Source: Micromonospora chokoriensis (GTDB lineage Bacteria; Actinomycetota; Actinomycetes; Mycobacteriales; Micromonosporaceae). From it: a DNA stretch of 64,000 nt. The stretch covers positions 228,199 through 292,198 of the forward strand of contig NZ_JOAN01000005.1 of assembly GCF_000718555.1 (NCBI RefSeq). Direction: 5' to 3'. The stretch's first letter is position 1. Each line of letters opens with the position of its first letter. Below, in pieces: positions 16,546 through 25,792 of this stretch. The translations under genes were made by a program, and so were the position numbers. A model generated the notes under the pieces. It saw nothing but the letters and a program-made list of their open reading frames with translations. It ran no database searches and was not told the origin of the DNA.

Positions 16546-17991
16546 ATGACGAGCACCACCGCCGCAGACGCGGTCGCGCCGGCGCCAGCATGGGGTGTAC
16601 GCACACCCGGCGCCGGCCGAGCCAGCCACGTCTCCCCCGGAATGGAGTACCAGGGCACCACCGTCCAGCTGTGCGGGCTGTTCCCCTTCGTCGCCGGATC
16701 CGGGGCACCCACGATCGGCGTGCCGATCGGAAGGCACATGCTCTGGGGTGAGGTCGTCTGCCTCGACCCCCTCGAATGGCTCCGCGAAGGCCTCATCACC
16801 AACCCCGGCGTGTTCGTCCTCGGCCAACCCGGCGTCGGCAAGTCCACCGTGGTCAAGCGGCTCATCACCGGCATGACCGGGTTCGGCACCAGCGCCCTGA
16901 TCCTCGGCGACACCAAGCCCGACTACACCCGACTCGTCGAGCATCTCGGCGGGCAGGTCATCCGCGTGGGCCGCGGCCTCGACCGGCTCAACCCACTGGA
17001 CTCCGGCCCGCTAGGCAGTGCACTCGCCCGAATGGGCACAGCCGACGCTCGGCAGCTGCGGCTGGAGATCCGGGGCCGGCGCATGTCGCTGCTGCTGGCG
17101 CTGTGCGCCCTCGTACGAGGGCAGGCGCTGAACAACACCGAGGAGATCATCCTCGGACGGGCGATCGACGTACTCGCCGAGCGCCTTGACCACGACCCCA
17201 CCGTGCCGGACGTGCTGAGCCTGGTCGAAGCCGGCGCCGACGAGCTCCTAGCCGCGGCCCGGGCCCGCACCGACGGCGAGTACCGCCGCCGCGTCGACCA
17301 GCTGGTACCCACCTTGGCGCTGCTGTGCGAGGGCAGCCTGCGCGGCGTGTTCGACGGTCCAACGACCAAGGCCCTGGACCTGGATGCGCCAGCGGTCAGC
17401 GTCGACATCTCCCAGGTCGCCGCCGCCGGAGACCAACTGGTGGCCGCCGCGATGCTCTGCACCTGGGCGTACGGCTTCGGCATGGTCGACGCCGCAGCCG
17501 TGCTGGCCGACCAGGGCCTCGCACCGCGCCGGCAATACCTCGGCGTGATGGACGAGCTGTGGCGAGCCCTGCGCGGGGCATCCGGGCTGGTCGAGCACGC
17601 CGACGCGCTCACCCGGCTCAACCGCCAGAGAGGAATGGCCAGCGTGATGGTCACCCACTCCCTCGCCGACCTCGACGCCCTACCGACCCCGGAGGACCGG
17701 GCCAAGGCGCAGGGCTTCATCGAACGGTCCGCCATCAAGATCCTGGCCGGGCTGCCGCCCCGCGAACTGAACCGGGTCAATGAGGTGATCAAGCTGTCCG
17801 GGCCCGAACGCGAGCTGGTGGCATCCTGGGCCGCACCGGAAGCATGGTTCGCCGGCTCTGTGCACCCAGGCCGGGGCAAGTACCTGATCAAGACCGGTGA
17901 ACGGAACGGGCTGCCGGTATCGCTCACCCTGGTCGGCGACGAGTGGGAGCTCTACGACACCGACGCCGCGATCCGACAGGTGCAGCCATGA
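16546..17991 (+). CDS. VirB4-like T4SS ATPase
   Basis: 481 residues. Walker A GQPGVGKSTVVKRL is at about 92-105, followed by LILGDTKPDYTRLVEHLG; Walker B YLGVMDELWRALRGASG is at about 330-346 and the TraG/VirB4-type MASVMVTHSLADLDAL block at about 365-380. The family drives assembly of, and transport through, the conjugation channel. The N-terminal membrane-proximal part usual for VirB4 is missing and is presumably supplied by the SCO6880-type protein just upstream. The stop overlaps the start of the coupling protein gene. The last residues LVGDEWELYDTDAAI resemble other actinobacterial homologues. Confidence 0.88.
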   Translation: MTSTTAADAVAPAPAWGVRTPGAGRASHVSPGMEYQGTTVQLCGLFPFVAGSGAPTIGVPIGRHMLWGEVVCLDPLEWLREGLITNPGVFVLGQPGVGKSTVVKRLITGMTGFGTSALILGDTKPDYTRLVEHLGGQVIRVGRGLDRLNPLDSGPLGSALARMGTADARQLRLEIRGRRMSLLLALCALVRGQALNNTEEIILGRAIDVLAERLDHDPTVPDVLSLVEAGADELLAAARARTDGEYRRRVDQLVPTLALLCEGSLRGVFDGPTTKALDLDAPAVSVDISQVAAAGDQLVAAAMLCTWAYGFGMVDAAAVLADQGLAPRRQYLGVMDELWRALRGASGLVEHADALTRLNRQRGMASVMVTHSLADLDALPTPEDRAKAQGFIERSAIKILAGLPPRELNRVNEVIKLSGPERELVASWAAPEAWFAGSVHPGRGKYLIKTGERNGLPVSLTLVGDEWELYDTDAAIRQVQP

Positions 17992-19823
17992 ACACCCGTG
18001 CCGTCGAGCCGCGCGGCACTGCCGGCGGCCCACTAACCCCGTTCTTGGTGCTCGGGCTGGTGTGGGCGGTGTTCGCCCTGATGTGGTTGTCCTGGCTGGC
18101 CGGACGAATCGCCGCTGCCGTGACCGGGCGGCCCGCCACTGGTTCCGGCTTCGGATCGACCTACCTCGAACATCTGCTGCGTACTGAATGGCCGGCGTTG
18201 TGGCCCGGGGTGTCCCCCACCGTCGTCGGTCTGGTCTACGCGGTGCTGCTGCTGGTGCTGGTCGGCCTGGTCACCCTGGCGGCGGTGTGGTGGCAGGGGC
18301 GCAAGCCCGACGCCGAGAATCCGCTGCCGGCGCTGGCCGGCCCGGCCGAGGTGCGGGCGATGACGCTATCCGCGGTGGCCGCCAAGGCTCGGCGCCTGCG
18401 GCGCGGCCTGGCGGATGCGGCGGTGAAGGAAATCTCGGCCGAGTCCGCTGGGATCGTGCTCGGTGAGCATCGGCGGCGGCGCGGTTCAGGCCCTCGGCTC
18501 TACTCCTCCTGGGAGGACGTGATCCTCGCGGTGATGGCTCCCCGCGCCGGCAAGACAACCGCGCTGGCCGTGCAATCCGTCCTTGGCGCGCCGGGGGCGG
18601 CCCTTGCCACCAGCAACAAGCCCGATCTGTGGGCGACGACGGCAGCCGTTCGCTCCGAGCGTGGCAGCGTGTGGGTGTTCGACCCGCAGTCCATCGCCCA
18701 CGTGCCGCAAGGCTGGTGGTGGAACCCGCTGGCTGCCGTGGAGGACGTCGAGGACGCCCACCGGCTGGCCAACCACTTCGTCCAACAGGTCCGAAACTCG
18801 CAGGGCAGCGACGACTTCTGGATCCAGGGCGCATTGGACCTGCTCACGTCACTGATCCTGGCTGCCGCGCTGGAGGGCCGCACGCTGACGTCGGTGCAGG
18901 CATGGCTGTCGGACTCCACCTCGCGGGAGCCTGCCACGATCCTCAAGAGCCACGGGTTTGGTGCCTCCGCACGGGCAATGTCCGGCCGGCAGGCCGGCGC
19001 ACCAGAGACCCGCGAAGGGCTCTACGAGACTGCCCGGACGGCCGCGGCGTGCCTTGCCAATCCGACCATCATGGCCTGGGTCACCCCACCGGACCGACCA
19101 CTGCCGGCACTGGACGTCGAGGCGTTCGTCGAGAGCTCCGACACGCTGTACCTGCTGTCGAAAGACGGGGCGGGAGCGGCCGCACCGCTCGTTGCCGGCC
19201 TCACCGACCAGGTGCTGCGCGCTGCGGTGACGCTCGCCGAGGCCCAAGGCGGCCGGCTTGATCTGCCGCTGGCCGCCTGCCTGGACGAGGCCGCGAACAT
19301 CTGCAAAATCGCGGACCTGCCGGAGCTTTACAGCCACTTTGGCAGCCGGGGCATCATCCCGCTGACCATCCTGCAGTCGTACCGGCAAGGGACCAGGGTG
19401 TGGGGTGAGCGGGGCATGGACGCACTGTGGTCAGCCGCCACGGTGAAGCTGGTCGGAGCCGGCATCGACGACGCCCGGTTCGCCGAGGACCTGTCCCGGC
19501 TCGTTGGCGAGCATGACGTCACCGTTGCCTCCCACACCCGTGACGCGAAGGGCCACACCTCGTACCAGACATCGGTGCGGCGGCAGCGCATCCTTGATCC
19601 GGCGCGAATCCGGGCATTGCCAAAGGGCTCTGCGCTGCTGTTCGCGACCGGCGTCAAGGTGGCGATGCTCAACCTGCTGCCCTGGTACGACGAGCCGAGC
19701 GCCGAGCGGCTGACCGCTGCCGTCGCCGCCTCCACCGCCGAAATGGCCCGCCACGCGCAGCGCACCCGCGCTGCTCGCCGGGACCGGATGGCGCAACGCC
19801 CCTGGCGAGGACGGGCCGGCTGA
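17988..19823 (+). CDS. VirD4/TraD-type coupling ATPase
   Basis: 611 residues from ATG 17988 (ATGA overlap). Two TM helices at about 15-37 and 77-100 place the protein in the membrane. Walker A MAPRAGKTTALAVQS is at about 182-196, a STSNKPDLW-like substrate block (ALATSNKPDLWATTAAV) follows, and Walker B LPLAACLDEAANICKI is at about 425-440, with PLTILQSYRQGTRVWG after it, all typical of TraG/VirD4. Coupling proteins bring the relaxase-DNA complex to the T4SS channel and pump DNA. The large soluble part carries the RecA-like ATPase. It is the last membrane component of the operon; the primase gene follows after 27 bases. Confidence 0.9.
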   Translation: MNTRAVEPRGTAGGPLTPFLVLGLVWAVFALMWLSWLAGRIAAAVTGRPATGSGFGSTYLEHLLRTEWPALWPGVSPTVVGLVYAVLLLVLVGLVTLAAVWWQGRKPDAENPLPALAGPAEVRAMTLSAVAAKARRLRRGLADAAVKEISAESAGIVLGEHRRRRGSGPRLYSSWEDVILAVMAPRAGKTTALAVQSVLGAPGAALATSNKPDLWATTAAVRSERGSVWVFDPQSIAHVPQGWWWNPLAAVEDVEDAHRLANHFVQQVRNSQGSDDFWIQGALDLLTSLILAAALEGRTLTSVQAWLSDSTSREPATILKSHGFGASARAMSGRQAGAPETREGLYETARTAAACLANPTIMAWVTPPDRPLPALDVEAFVESSDTLYLLSKDGAGAAAPLVAGLTDQVLRAAVTLAEAQGGRLDLPLAACLDEAANICKIADLPELYSHFGSRGIIPLTILQSYRQGTRVWGERGMDALWSAATVKLVGAGIDDARFAEDLSRLVGEHDVTVASHTRDAKGHTSYQTSVRRQRILDPARIRALPKGSALLFATGVKVAMLNLLPWYDEPSAERLTAAVAASTAEMARHAQRTRAARRDRMAQRPWRGRAG

Positions 19824-19850
19824 AGCTAGCTTGGATATCGGAGGTAGGCC

Positions 19851-20987
19851 ATGGGCGCACCTCGGCTCAACCAACCGACATCCCCGGTACGCGGCACCGG
19901 GCTCGAACCCGCGCGGCTGCTGGCGGCCGTCGAAGCTGCGGTGAACTACTACCGTGCCCAGCTCAAAGACGCCGACGGCCCTCGTGCCTATCTCGCCGAA
20001 CGCGGACTCGGTGTTGTTGTTCAGCGGGAGTGGCCGTGGCGGGTCGGGTACGCCCCACCCGGCTGGAGTTCGCTGACGCGCCACCTGCTTGCAGGTGGCT
20101 TTGCGGCGGAGGAGTTGGTCGGCGCAGGCTTGTCGACCCGCACCCGAGGGGAGCCGGACCGACTCATCGATGTGTTCCGGGACCGGATCGTATTCCCGGT
20201 GCGCGACCCGGTCGGGCATGGTGTGGCGTTCCTCGGACGCGCCAGCCCTGGTGCCGGGGATGGTGTACCGAAATACATCAACAGCCCCGAGACAGCGATC
20301 TACAACAAGGGGCGATTGTTGTTCGGTGTTGCGGAGCAGCAGGATCGACTCAACGACCGGTGGATGCCGGTCCTGGTCGAAGGGCCGGCTGACGTCCTCG
20401 CGGTGTGGCTGTCCTACTCCCGGTCGCGCCGGTCAGGAGCGGTGGCTCTCGCGCCGTGCGGCACCATGCTGACCCACGACCAGGCCGCGATCCTGCGGAA
20501 GCTGCCTGGCGCCGCACGGGGCATCGTGGCGGCATTCGACGCGGACCCGGCCGGCCGCGGCGCAGTGGACCGGGCCTGGCAGCTGCTCCGGCAGCAACGC
20601 CTGCCCGGTCCGCTGCTGGCGGCTGAGTTCAACGCCGGCGCTGACCCCGCCGACCTGCTGCGCCGGCCGAACGGCCAGGCTCAGCTGCGGGCCGCCCTGC
20701 AACGGCGAGCGCGGCCCATGCTCGACACGGTGGTCGACCACCGCCTCGCCCGGCTCATCGAGCGGCATCCCCGGCTGTTGGAGGACATCGACGGCAGGTG
20801 CGCAGCGGTACGCGTCTTGGCGCCGCTGCTGTTTGAGTCTGCAGGTCCGGATGAAGCGATCCGGGTAGCCCAACGGATCGCCGCGCAAACCGGGGCCGGG
20901 GTCGACACCGTCGTGATCGCCGCGCTTGCACAATTGGATTCGCGCTATCCACCTCGGACTGCGTATATACCGGCTTCTAACCGATGA
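19851..20987 (+). CDS. Toprim-domain DNA primase
   Basis: 378 residues. The N-terminal part (about 25-130) resembles the DnaG catalytic core: AYLAERGLGVVVQREWPWRVGYAPPGW, RLIDVFRDRIVFPVRD and KYINSPETAIYNKGRLLFG. The Toprim acidic motifs are VLVEGPADVLAVWLSY (about 172-187) and IVAAFDADPAGRGAVDRAW (about 222-240). There is no zinc-binding N-terminal domain and no helicase-binding domain. On conjugative elements such primases prime complementary-strand synthesis in the recipient. It closes the plus-strand operon, preceded by GGAGG at 19841-19845. It converges on the GIY-YIG gene, with only about 50 bases between. Confidence 0.82.
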   Translation: MGAPRLNQPTSPVRGTGLEPARLLAAVEAAVNYYRAQLKDADGPRAYLAERGLGVVVQREWPWRVGYAPPGWSSLTRHLLAGGFAAEELVGAGLSTRTRGEPDRLIDVFRDRIVFPVRDPVGHGVAFLGRASPGAGDGVPKYINSPETAIYNKGRLLFGVAEQQDRLNDRWMPVLVEGPADVLAVWLSYSRSRRSGAVALAPCGTMLTHDQAAILRKLPGAARGIVAAFDADPAGRGAVDRAWQLLRQQRLPGPLLAAEFNAGADPADLLRRPNGQAQLRAALQRRARPMLDTVVDHRLARLIERHPRLLEDIDGRCAAVRVLAPLLFESAGPDEAIRVAQRIAAQTGAGVDTVVIAALAQLDSRYPPRTAYIPASNR

Positions 20988-21040
20988 GAGGTTCTTGAAC
21001 TGGGTATGCCTTGGCTGCCGGCGAAGGCGGCAGGGCGCTC

Positions 21041-22114
21041 TTACGGCATAAACCAGAAATGTTGCTCGAAAGGAATTCCATTAGGTGCTATGCCGGCAAC
21101 CCGAATGCGGGGGCCATCCGTGGTCCACGTAGGAGGACTGTACCGGTATCCGATGTCGACGCTTTCATCGAAATCCAGTTCTTCGATATTTGGGACGGTT
21201 ACGACGGCGTAGCTGGCCCGCGAATCGACGGCATAGTCATCATCGTCGGTTATCGCCTCGATACTAAGCTCTCGTATGGGGGCGGAATTCCGGTGGGCGC
21301 TTACCAAGAATCTTCCCCTGTGCTCCTGCAGGGACACGATATCGAGCTTAGTGGTTGGCATGCTGAAGCGACTTCGAATCGAAGATTCGATAGAATCTAT
21401 TGTTGGCTCCACCTCGGCCTCAATTGCGCTACTAATCACATCAATAATGGCGCGGTTGTCAAACTGCCGTTGTTCATGAAGGTCTGCAATTAGTTGGGCG
21501 CCACGCTGCGAAAACACCGGCGTCGTCACGATAAGGCTGTAGGAGCCAAGTTCGAAGAGAAGCTTGGCTGCTTGCGAGGAATCAGCTGCCAGCTCGAAAT
21601 ATGGAGTTCCACCAGAGGTAACGAAGTCCAGGTCTCGACGCAGCACGATGTTATCGGCAGCGCCGTTATCGGCAGCGCCTGTGAGCAAACAAGTAAGGGT
21701 TGTGGGTGCCTCACCACCTCCTTCGATACTCACCGCAGTTAGCGCCGGATCCAAGAGGGGGCCGTATCGCAGCCGAAGTCCTGCAAGTACGTCAGCTGGG
21801 CCCTGCGGCGCTGGTTTGGCGAGGGCGATTCCCGCCTCTTCAAGCAACGCGCTGATCGCCCGTGTTGGTGAAACGTAGAAGAATTCGCGGTCATCATCGT
21901 ACCGAAATTCCTGAAACCGAGTGTGCAATCGATTCTCGACGCCAAGTGCGTCATCAACGACCTGCGAAAAGAGAACGTGGAACTTGCCCGGAACGCCGGT
22001 GGTTCTCAGTTCATTCGCGCGCTTCTCTGCGGCGCGGGTCGTTAAGCCAATCTTGACAAGCCCTTCCCGCAAGCTGCAGTTGTGAAGGATGTAGACTTCG
22101 CCACGCTCTCCCAT
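21041..22114 (-). CDS. GIY-YIG (T5orf172/MUG113-type) nuclease-like protein
   Basis: About 357 residues from ATG 22114; the longer frame from 22306 adds an implausible Cys/Arg-rich leader. The N-terminal about 95 residues hold GEVYILHNCSLREGLVKIGLTTR, then RANELRTTGVPGKFHVLFSQ and ENRLHTRFQEFRYDDDREFFYV, the T5orf172-type GIY-YIG nuclease domain with its YIL, KIG and conserved Glu-containing positions. The C-terminal about 250 residues are of unknown fold. AT content is higher than in neighbours and it lies between the T4SS and mobilization operons in opposite direction to the former, like a cargo gene. Function could be DNA cleavage in defence or element competition; that is inference. Confidence 0.72.
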   Translation of the reverse strand: MGERGEVYILHNCSLREGLVKIGLTTRAAEKRANELRTTGVPGKFHVLFSQVVDDALGVENRLHTRFQEFRYDDDREFFYVSPTRAISALLEEAGIALAKPAPQGPADVLAGLRLRYGPLLDPALTAVSIEGGGEAPTTLTCLLTGAADNGAADNIVLRRDLDFVTSGGTPYFELAADSSQAAKLLFELGSYSLIVTTPVFSQRGAQLIADLHEQRQFDNRAIIDVISSAIEAEVEPTIDSIESSIRSRFSMPTTKLDIVSLQEHRGRFLVSAHRNSAPIRELSIEAITDDDDYAVDSRASYAVVTVPNIEELDFDESVDIGYRYSPPTWTTDGPRIRVAGIAPNGIPFEQHFWFMP

Positions 22115-22681
22115 GCGCTCATTGTGGCACAAGCTCGTTGACGGCAGGGTCCGGCCTGGCCAGGGCCGGATGTCCGGCACGGCGAGCTTTTGCGTTGGAG
22201 GTACGACTGAACAAGAGTCATTCGCGTTCGCTTTTCCGCATTGCGTGCATCTGCCGCAGGAGATGAAGACGCGAAAACGCCGCCGGCAGTGCATGAGATA
22301 CTGCAACCATAACGCCGGTTCGTCCGCCCAATCAAAGACCGCTAACCTCGGCGGACTCCATGAGCTACTGCAGGCGATTCTCGGCGGTCACGACTGCACG
22401 GAGCAGGACAGCGAAGTCAGGTCATCAGCTCCGAGCTACTACACCTACTGGGCGCTCGAGGTGGCCCTCAAGGCCACCCCGTAACGGCCGCCGTTCCGGA
22501 GTCCCACACGCTCGGCGGCGGTCGCCCTCACACCTGGGCGGCGGTCGACTGCGGCGGCCCGTCGTGCGTGAACACCAGGGCGCCGGGCACCGCCTGAACG
22601 GATGGGTGGGGACCTTGAAACTCGCTCGCGAAGGCATCGCGAAGCTCCGGCGCGCGTGTCGCTGCCACGCGCCAAGCGACC
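22115..22681. other. Gap between GIY-YIG gene and DUF4913 gene
   Basis: 567 bases with several short overlapping frames but none with protein-like character on both composition and start signals. A hairpin GGTGGCC-CTCAA-GGCCACC at 22460-22478 may be a terminator for the minus-strand mobilization operon. Nothing else is recognised. Confidence 0.4.
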
Positions 22682-23191
22682 TCAGTCCCACCAGCTCCAC
22701 CAGTCCTTTGGAGCGTGCTGGGCAGGGACATCTGCCGACGTGCGATGCCTGCTCTCTCCGAGATCACCGCTCGCGGCGCAATCGCGGAACGGACCGTCGT
22801 CGCCATACAAGATGGGCAACTGATGGTCGAGCTCTCGTAGCCAGGGCAGCATGCCGGTCATCTGCAGGCGGGCTTGTTCCCAGCCGTACCACAGGGCCGT
22901 CAGCCGTGTGACCGCCTCGTCGTGGCGCCACCATTGCTCACACCAGTGCCACCGGGTCAGGCCTACCTCGCCGACTGGGCGCGGGAAGGTCGGCAGCAGG
23001 TAGGTGTTCACCCACTGCTCGACCGTTGAGTACAGCGGCGGCTGATCGTCCCCGTCGCCACTGTGGGCACGTTCAACTCGGGCCTGCTGCAGGTCGACAA
23101 CCTGCGCCGCCAGTCTCGCCACCTCGGCAGAGAGCTCATCGAGTTGGGTAGCTGCGTCAGTGCGGGTCCGTTGCGACGTGGTGGCCGTCAT
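22682..23191 (-). CDS. DUF4913 protein of the mobilization operon
   Basis: 169 residues from ATG 23191, overlapping the stop of the preceding gene. The N-terminus is helical (LDELSAEVARLAAQVVDLQQ, likely coiled coil, about 16-40). The rest is a clear DUF4913 domain: EQWVNTYLLPTF, WHWCEQWWRHDEAVTRLTAL, WYGWEQARL, LDHQLPILYGDDGPFRDC. DUF4913 proteins are widespread on actinobacterial plasmids and ICEs beside relaxase genes; their function is unknown. The Trp-rich tail WWSWWD is notable. It is the last gene of the four-gene mobilization operon. Confidence 0.85.
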   Translation of the reverse strand: MTATTSQRTRTDAATQLDELSAEVARLAAQVVDLQQARVERAHSGDGDDQPPLYSTVEQWVNTYLLPTFPRPVGEVGLTRWHWCEQWWRHDEAVTRLTALWYGWEQARLQMTGMLPWLRELDHQLPILYGDDGPFRDCAASGDLGESRHRTSADVPAQHAPKDWWSWWD

Positions 23192-24339
23192 CGTGTCCTG
23201 CCTCGCATCGGCACCGCGGTAATCGCCGTCGCAGGTTGCTTCCCGGTGACTGAGGGGTTGACCTGGACTACGCGAAGTTTTGGGAAGGCCTGTACCCAAG
23301 GCGGCGTCGCGAGCGTGTCAGCGTGGTGGAAGGCAGCCGCGGAGGCAACGAGACGATCGGAGTTGTCGTCGTGGAGCATTCCTGCGGACTGCCCGGCAGC
23401 GTGCTCGTTAGCCGGGGTACAGGGATTGTCGACCGTCCCGCCGTCGCTGGCTCCTTCGCCGTGCTCGACAGCCGCTCGGCTCTGCAGATCGCGGGCCAAG
23501 GCCTCCTCCACGTGGCCCTGCGCGAGGCGGATCGCCTCGACCGGCCGTCCTTCGGCATCGCCGGCCCTGACCGCCTGGTTCATCTCTGCGGCGAGGTCGC
23601 GGAGCAGTTGCACCGGTTCGCCGGCGGGGAGCTTCCCCGTGGCGCGCCACTGGCGCTGTAATTGGTCGAGGGCCTCCGGCCGGACGTACTCGGCCAGCTT
23701 CATCGCCTCCTGCCTCACCGCAGTGTCGAAGTCGTCGACCAGCGCACGGCCACCGGGTGGCAAAGCTGCTGGGCCGTCCGGGGCGATCCCCCGCCGGTTG
23801 GGCGTGCCGCCGTGTGCGCGAGCTCCGCCGTGCTGACGGCGACCTGAGCGCGCGTCGCGCTCCCACACCTCCCGGGCAGCAGTACGCATGGCCTCAGGGA
23901 TCGGTGCTCCAGCCTGACGGTGGCGGTCGTAGGCGGCCATCAGGTCCGGGCGAACTTGCCGCAGCCGTTGCTCGGCGAACTCGGCCGCCCGCTGGGCTAC
24001 CGGGTCGCTACTGGCGTGGATCGTCGCAGTACGCCAGACGGCGGCGGCCTCGGCGAAGGTGGCCTTGTTGACCAGCCAATCGCCGTCCAGCGAAGCCGCC
24101 ATCCGCTCCCGGTCCGCCCGTACCTTCGCTGCCAGCCTGCCGGCTTCACGACGGGCCCCCACGGCGGCCTGTTCGCGGTGGGCCTCACGTTCCCGTTCGG
24201 CGGCCTTATTCTGGATGCCCACGGCGGCCCACCGAGCGCCGGCCTCGCCGACGGTCGCCATTGTCGCCAGCCCTTGCAGGAACTGTTGGCGGGTCTCGGC
24301 CATCGGGTCCTCGTGTTGCTGCGGATGCGCCACGTGCAC
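23188..24339 (-). CDS. Hypothetical Ala-rich mobilization-operon protein
   Basis: 383 residues (or 371 from the methionine at position 13, MAETRQQFLQGL). Largely helical and charged, with an EREREAHREQAAVGARREAGRLAAKVRADRER-type stretch at about 50-80 that looks like a long coiled helix; no signal peptide or TM segment. The middle part has QLRQVRPDLMAAYDRHRQAGA and a Pro/Gly linker near 175-200. It lies 13 bases downstream of the relaxase gene and overlaps the DUF4913 gene, so a helper role in relaxosome formation is likely by position. No family was recognised. Confidence 0.6.
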   Translation of the reverse strand: MHVAHPQQHEDPMAETRQQFLQGLATMATVGEAGARWAAVGIQNKAAEREREAHREQAAVGARREAGRLAAKVRADRERMAASLDGDWLVNKATFAEAAAVWRTATIHASSDPVAQRAAEFAEQRLRQVRPDLMAAYDRHRQAGAPIPEAMRTAAREVWERDARSGRRQHGGARAHGGTPNRRGIAPDGPAALPPGGRALVDDFDTAVRQEAMKLAEYVRPEALDQLQRQWRATGKLPAGEPVQLLRDLAAEMNQAVRAGDAEGRPVEAIRLAQGHVEEALARDLQSRAAVEHGEGASDGGTVDNPCTPANEHAAGQSAGMLHDDNSDRLVASAAAFHHADTLATPPWVQAFPKLRVVQVNPSVTGKQPATAITAVPMRGRTR

Positions 24340-24352
24340 CTCCCTTGCCTGC

Positions 24353-25792
24353 TCAGCGGCCGCGCACGGTACGCCGACCGCCTCCCACTGTCGGTACGGG
24401 TGTTGACGTGGCAGTTAGCGGCAGCGTTACCGTCCGTTGCCGGCCGCCCGCTACCAGCCGCAGTGCGGCGGCTGCGGATCGGGCCGCTTCGGCCTGGTGC
24501 AAGCGTTGCTGGGCATTTCGTAACTGTTCGAGGGTGTCGGCGAGCCGTGCTAGGTCCATCACCAGCGCGAGGGCAGCGATCACGTCGTCCTCGCCAGAGA
24601 CGCGGCCCATGAGCGCTACCAGGCGCGACATGGCCCGCATCTCCTGCGAGCGACTGGTGGATTTCCGGATCTGGCCGTAGAGCTCCCGGGCTGCCCGGTC
24701 GAAGACCTCGGCTGCCCGGTGCAGCGGCCCGCGCCGGTCACCCTCCACCGCAGAGGCCAGGCTGGTGAGAAGGTCGGCTGCGGCGACCGCGGTGGCCTGC
24801 GCCCGTCCGGGCGCAGCATGGGCGTCACGGCGGATATCGTCGGCGGCCGCGGTGACTACCTTGGCGGCCTGGCGCATCGCGTCGACCCGTTCGGCCCGGC
24901 CGACCGTCGGCGTAGGCGACAGCGGCGTGGGGGTGCCCCACCGCAGCCTCAGCTTCGGCAGGGTCATGTCAGGCGCCAACCGGCCCCCGCCGAAGTACAC
25001 GGGCTGCCCGCCGGCGGTGCGTGCGCCGGGGAGGGCCACCGCGTACCCGGTGATCTGCCGGGGATCGGTGCTGCTGCGCCGCAGCCGGACCAGAATCCCT
25101 GCCTCGCGTAGCCGGGCGAAGAACTCCTCCTGCGAACCGGCCGCAGCCACGGCCGTGCGTACCCGGCGGCGCAACTCGTCCCGAGGCGTGTGAGCGCGGC
25201 CGGCGCGGCGGGCCTTGCTGACCTCAGCGGGGTGAGGGCTGCGGTGGGCGGTGCGGTCAGCCGGCGGAACCCGGCGGTGCAGGTTGTAGCGGCGGGCCAC
25301 GTTGTAGGTCGCTTTCACGCAGCGCGGGTAGTCGTGGCGCAGCCAATTGGTACGGCCGTCCTCGCGCACCAGCGTGGCGACGATGTGTACATGGTCGTCG
25401 GCGTGACGCATGGCGATCCACCGCAGGCCTGGGTCGGTGGCGGTGGTGGCGACGCCGACTTCAGTGAGCATCTGCACCGCCATGTTCGCCCAGGTCGTAT
25501 CACTGACGGTGCGGTGCCTATCCTCGGGGGCGAGCCGCATGCTGGCGTGCCAGACGAACTTGGTCGGCGGGCGGTAGCCGGCGCGGACTGGCTGCTCGAG
25601 CATCGCGGTCAGCCCGCGGAGGTCCAGCCTGCCGCTGGCGGTGACCTTCGGTTCCAGATGAGTGAGGGGGCCTGCGCCGTCCCAGGCAGCCACCAGGTGC
25701 GGGTTGGTGTGCTCTTCTGCCTTGCCTGGGCCCCACAGATAGCGCAGCAGCCCGCCGACCCGCGAGCCCCGCCGGTGTACCCGCGTGATCAC
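24353..25792 (-). CDS. Relaxase / mobilization nuclease (MOBP-like)
   Basis: 479 residues. The N-terminal relaxase domain (about 1-170) starts MITRVHRRGSRVGGLLRYLWG, contains KFVWHASMRLAPEDR and the metal-binding histidine motif HADDHVHIVATLVRED (about 130-145), as in MobA/VirD2-type enzymes. Such proteins nick oriT, stay covalently bound to the 5' end and pilot the strand to the coupling protein. The catalytic tyrosine, which should lie near the N-terminus, was not identified with certainty (candidate Tyr in LLRYLWG, about 18). The C-terminal half is helical and basic. The start overlaps the MobC-like stop. Confidence 0.85.
   Translation of the reverse strand: MITRVHRRGSRVGGLLRYLWGPGKAEEHTNPHLVAAWDGAGPLTHLEPKVTASGRLDLRGLTAMLEQPVRAGYRPPTKFVWHASMRLAPEDRHRTVSDTTWANMAVQMLTEVGVATTATDPGLRWIAMRHADDHVHIVATLVREDGRTNWLRHDYPRCVKATYNVARRYNLHRRVPPADRTAHRSPHPAEVSKARRAGRAHTPRDELRRRVRTAVAAAGSQEEFFARLREAGILVRLRRSSTDPRQITGYAVALPGARTAGGQPVYFGGGRLAPDMTLPKLRLRWGTPTPLSPTPTVGRAERVDAMRQAAKVVTAAADDIRRDAHAAPGRAQATAVAAADLLTSLASAVEGDRRGPLHRAAEVFDRAARELYGQIRKSTSRSQEMRAMSRLVALMGRVSGEDDVIAALALVMDLARLADTLEQLRNAQQRLHQAEAARSAAAALRLVAGGRQRTVTLPLTATSTPVPTVGGGRRTVRGR

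Noticed and set aside
22113..22484. Plus-strand frame of 123 codons in the gap left of the GIY-YIG start
   Set aside because: Overlaps the GIY-YIG gene start region in antisense, has no ribosome binding site and no recognisable features.
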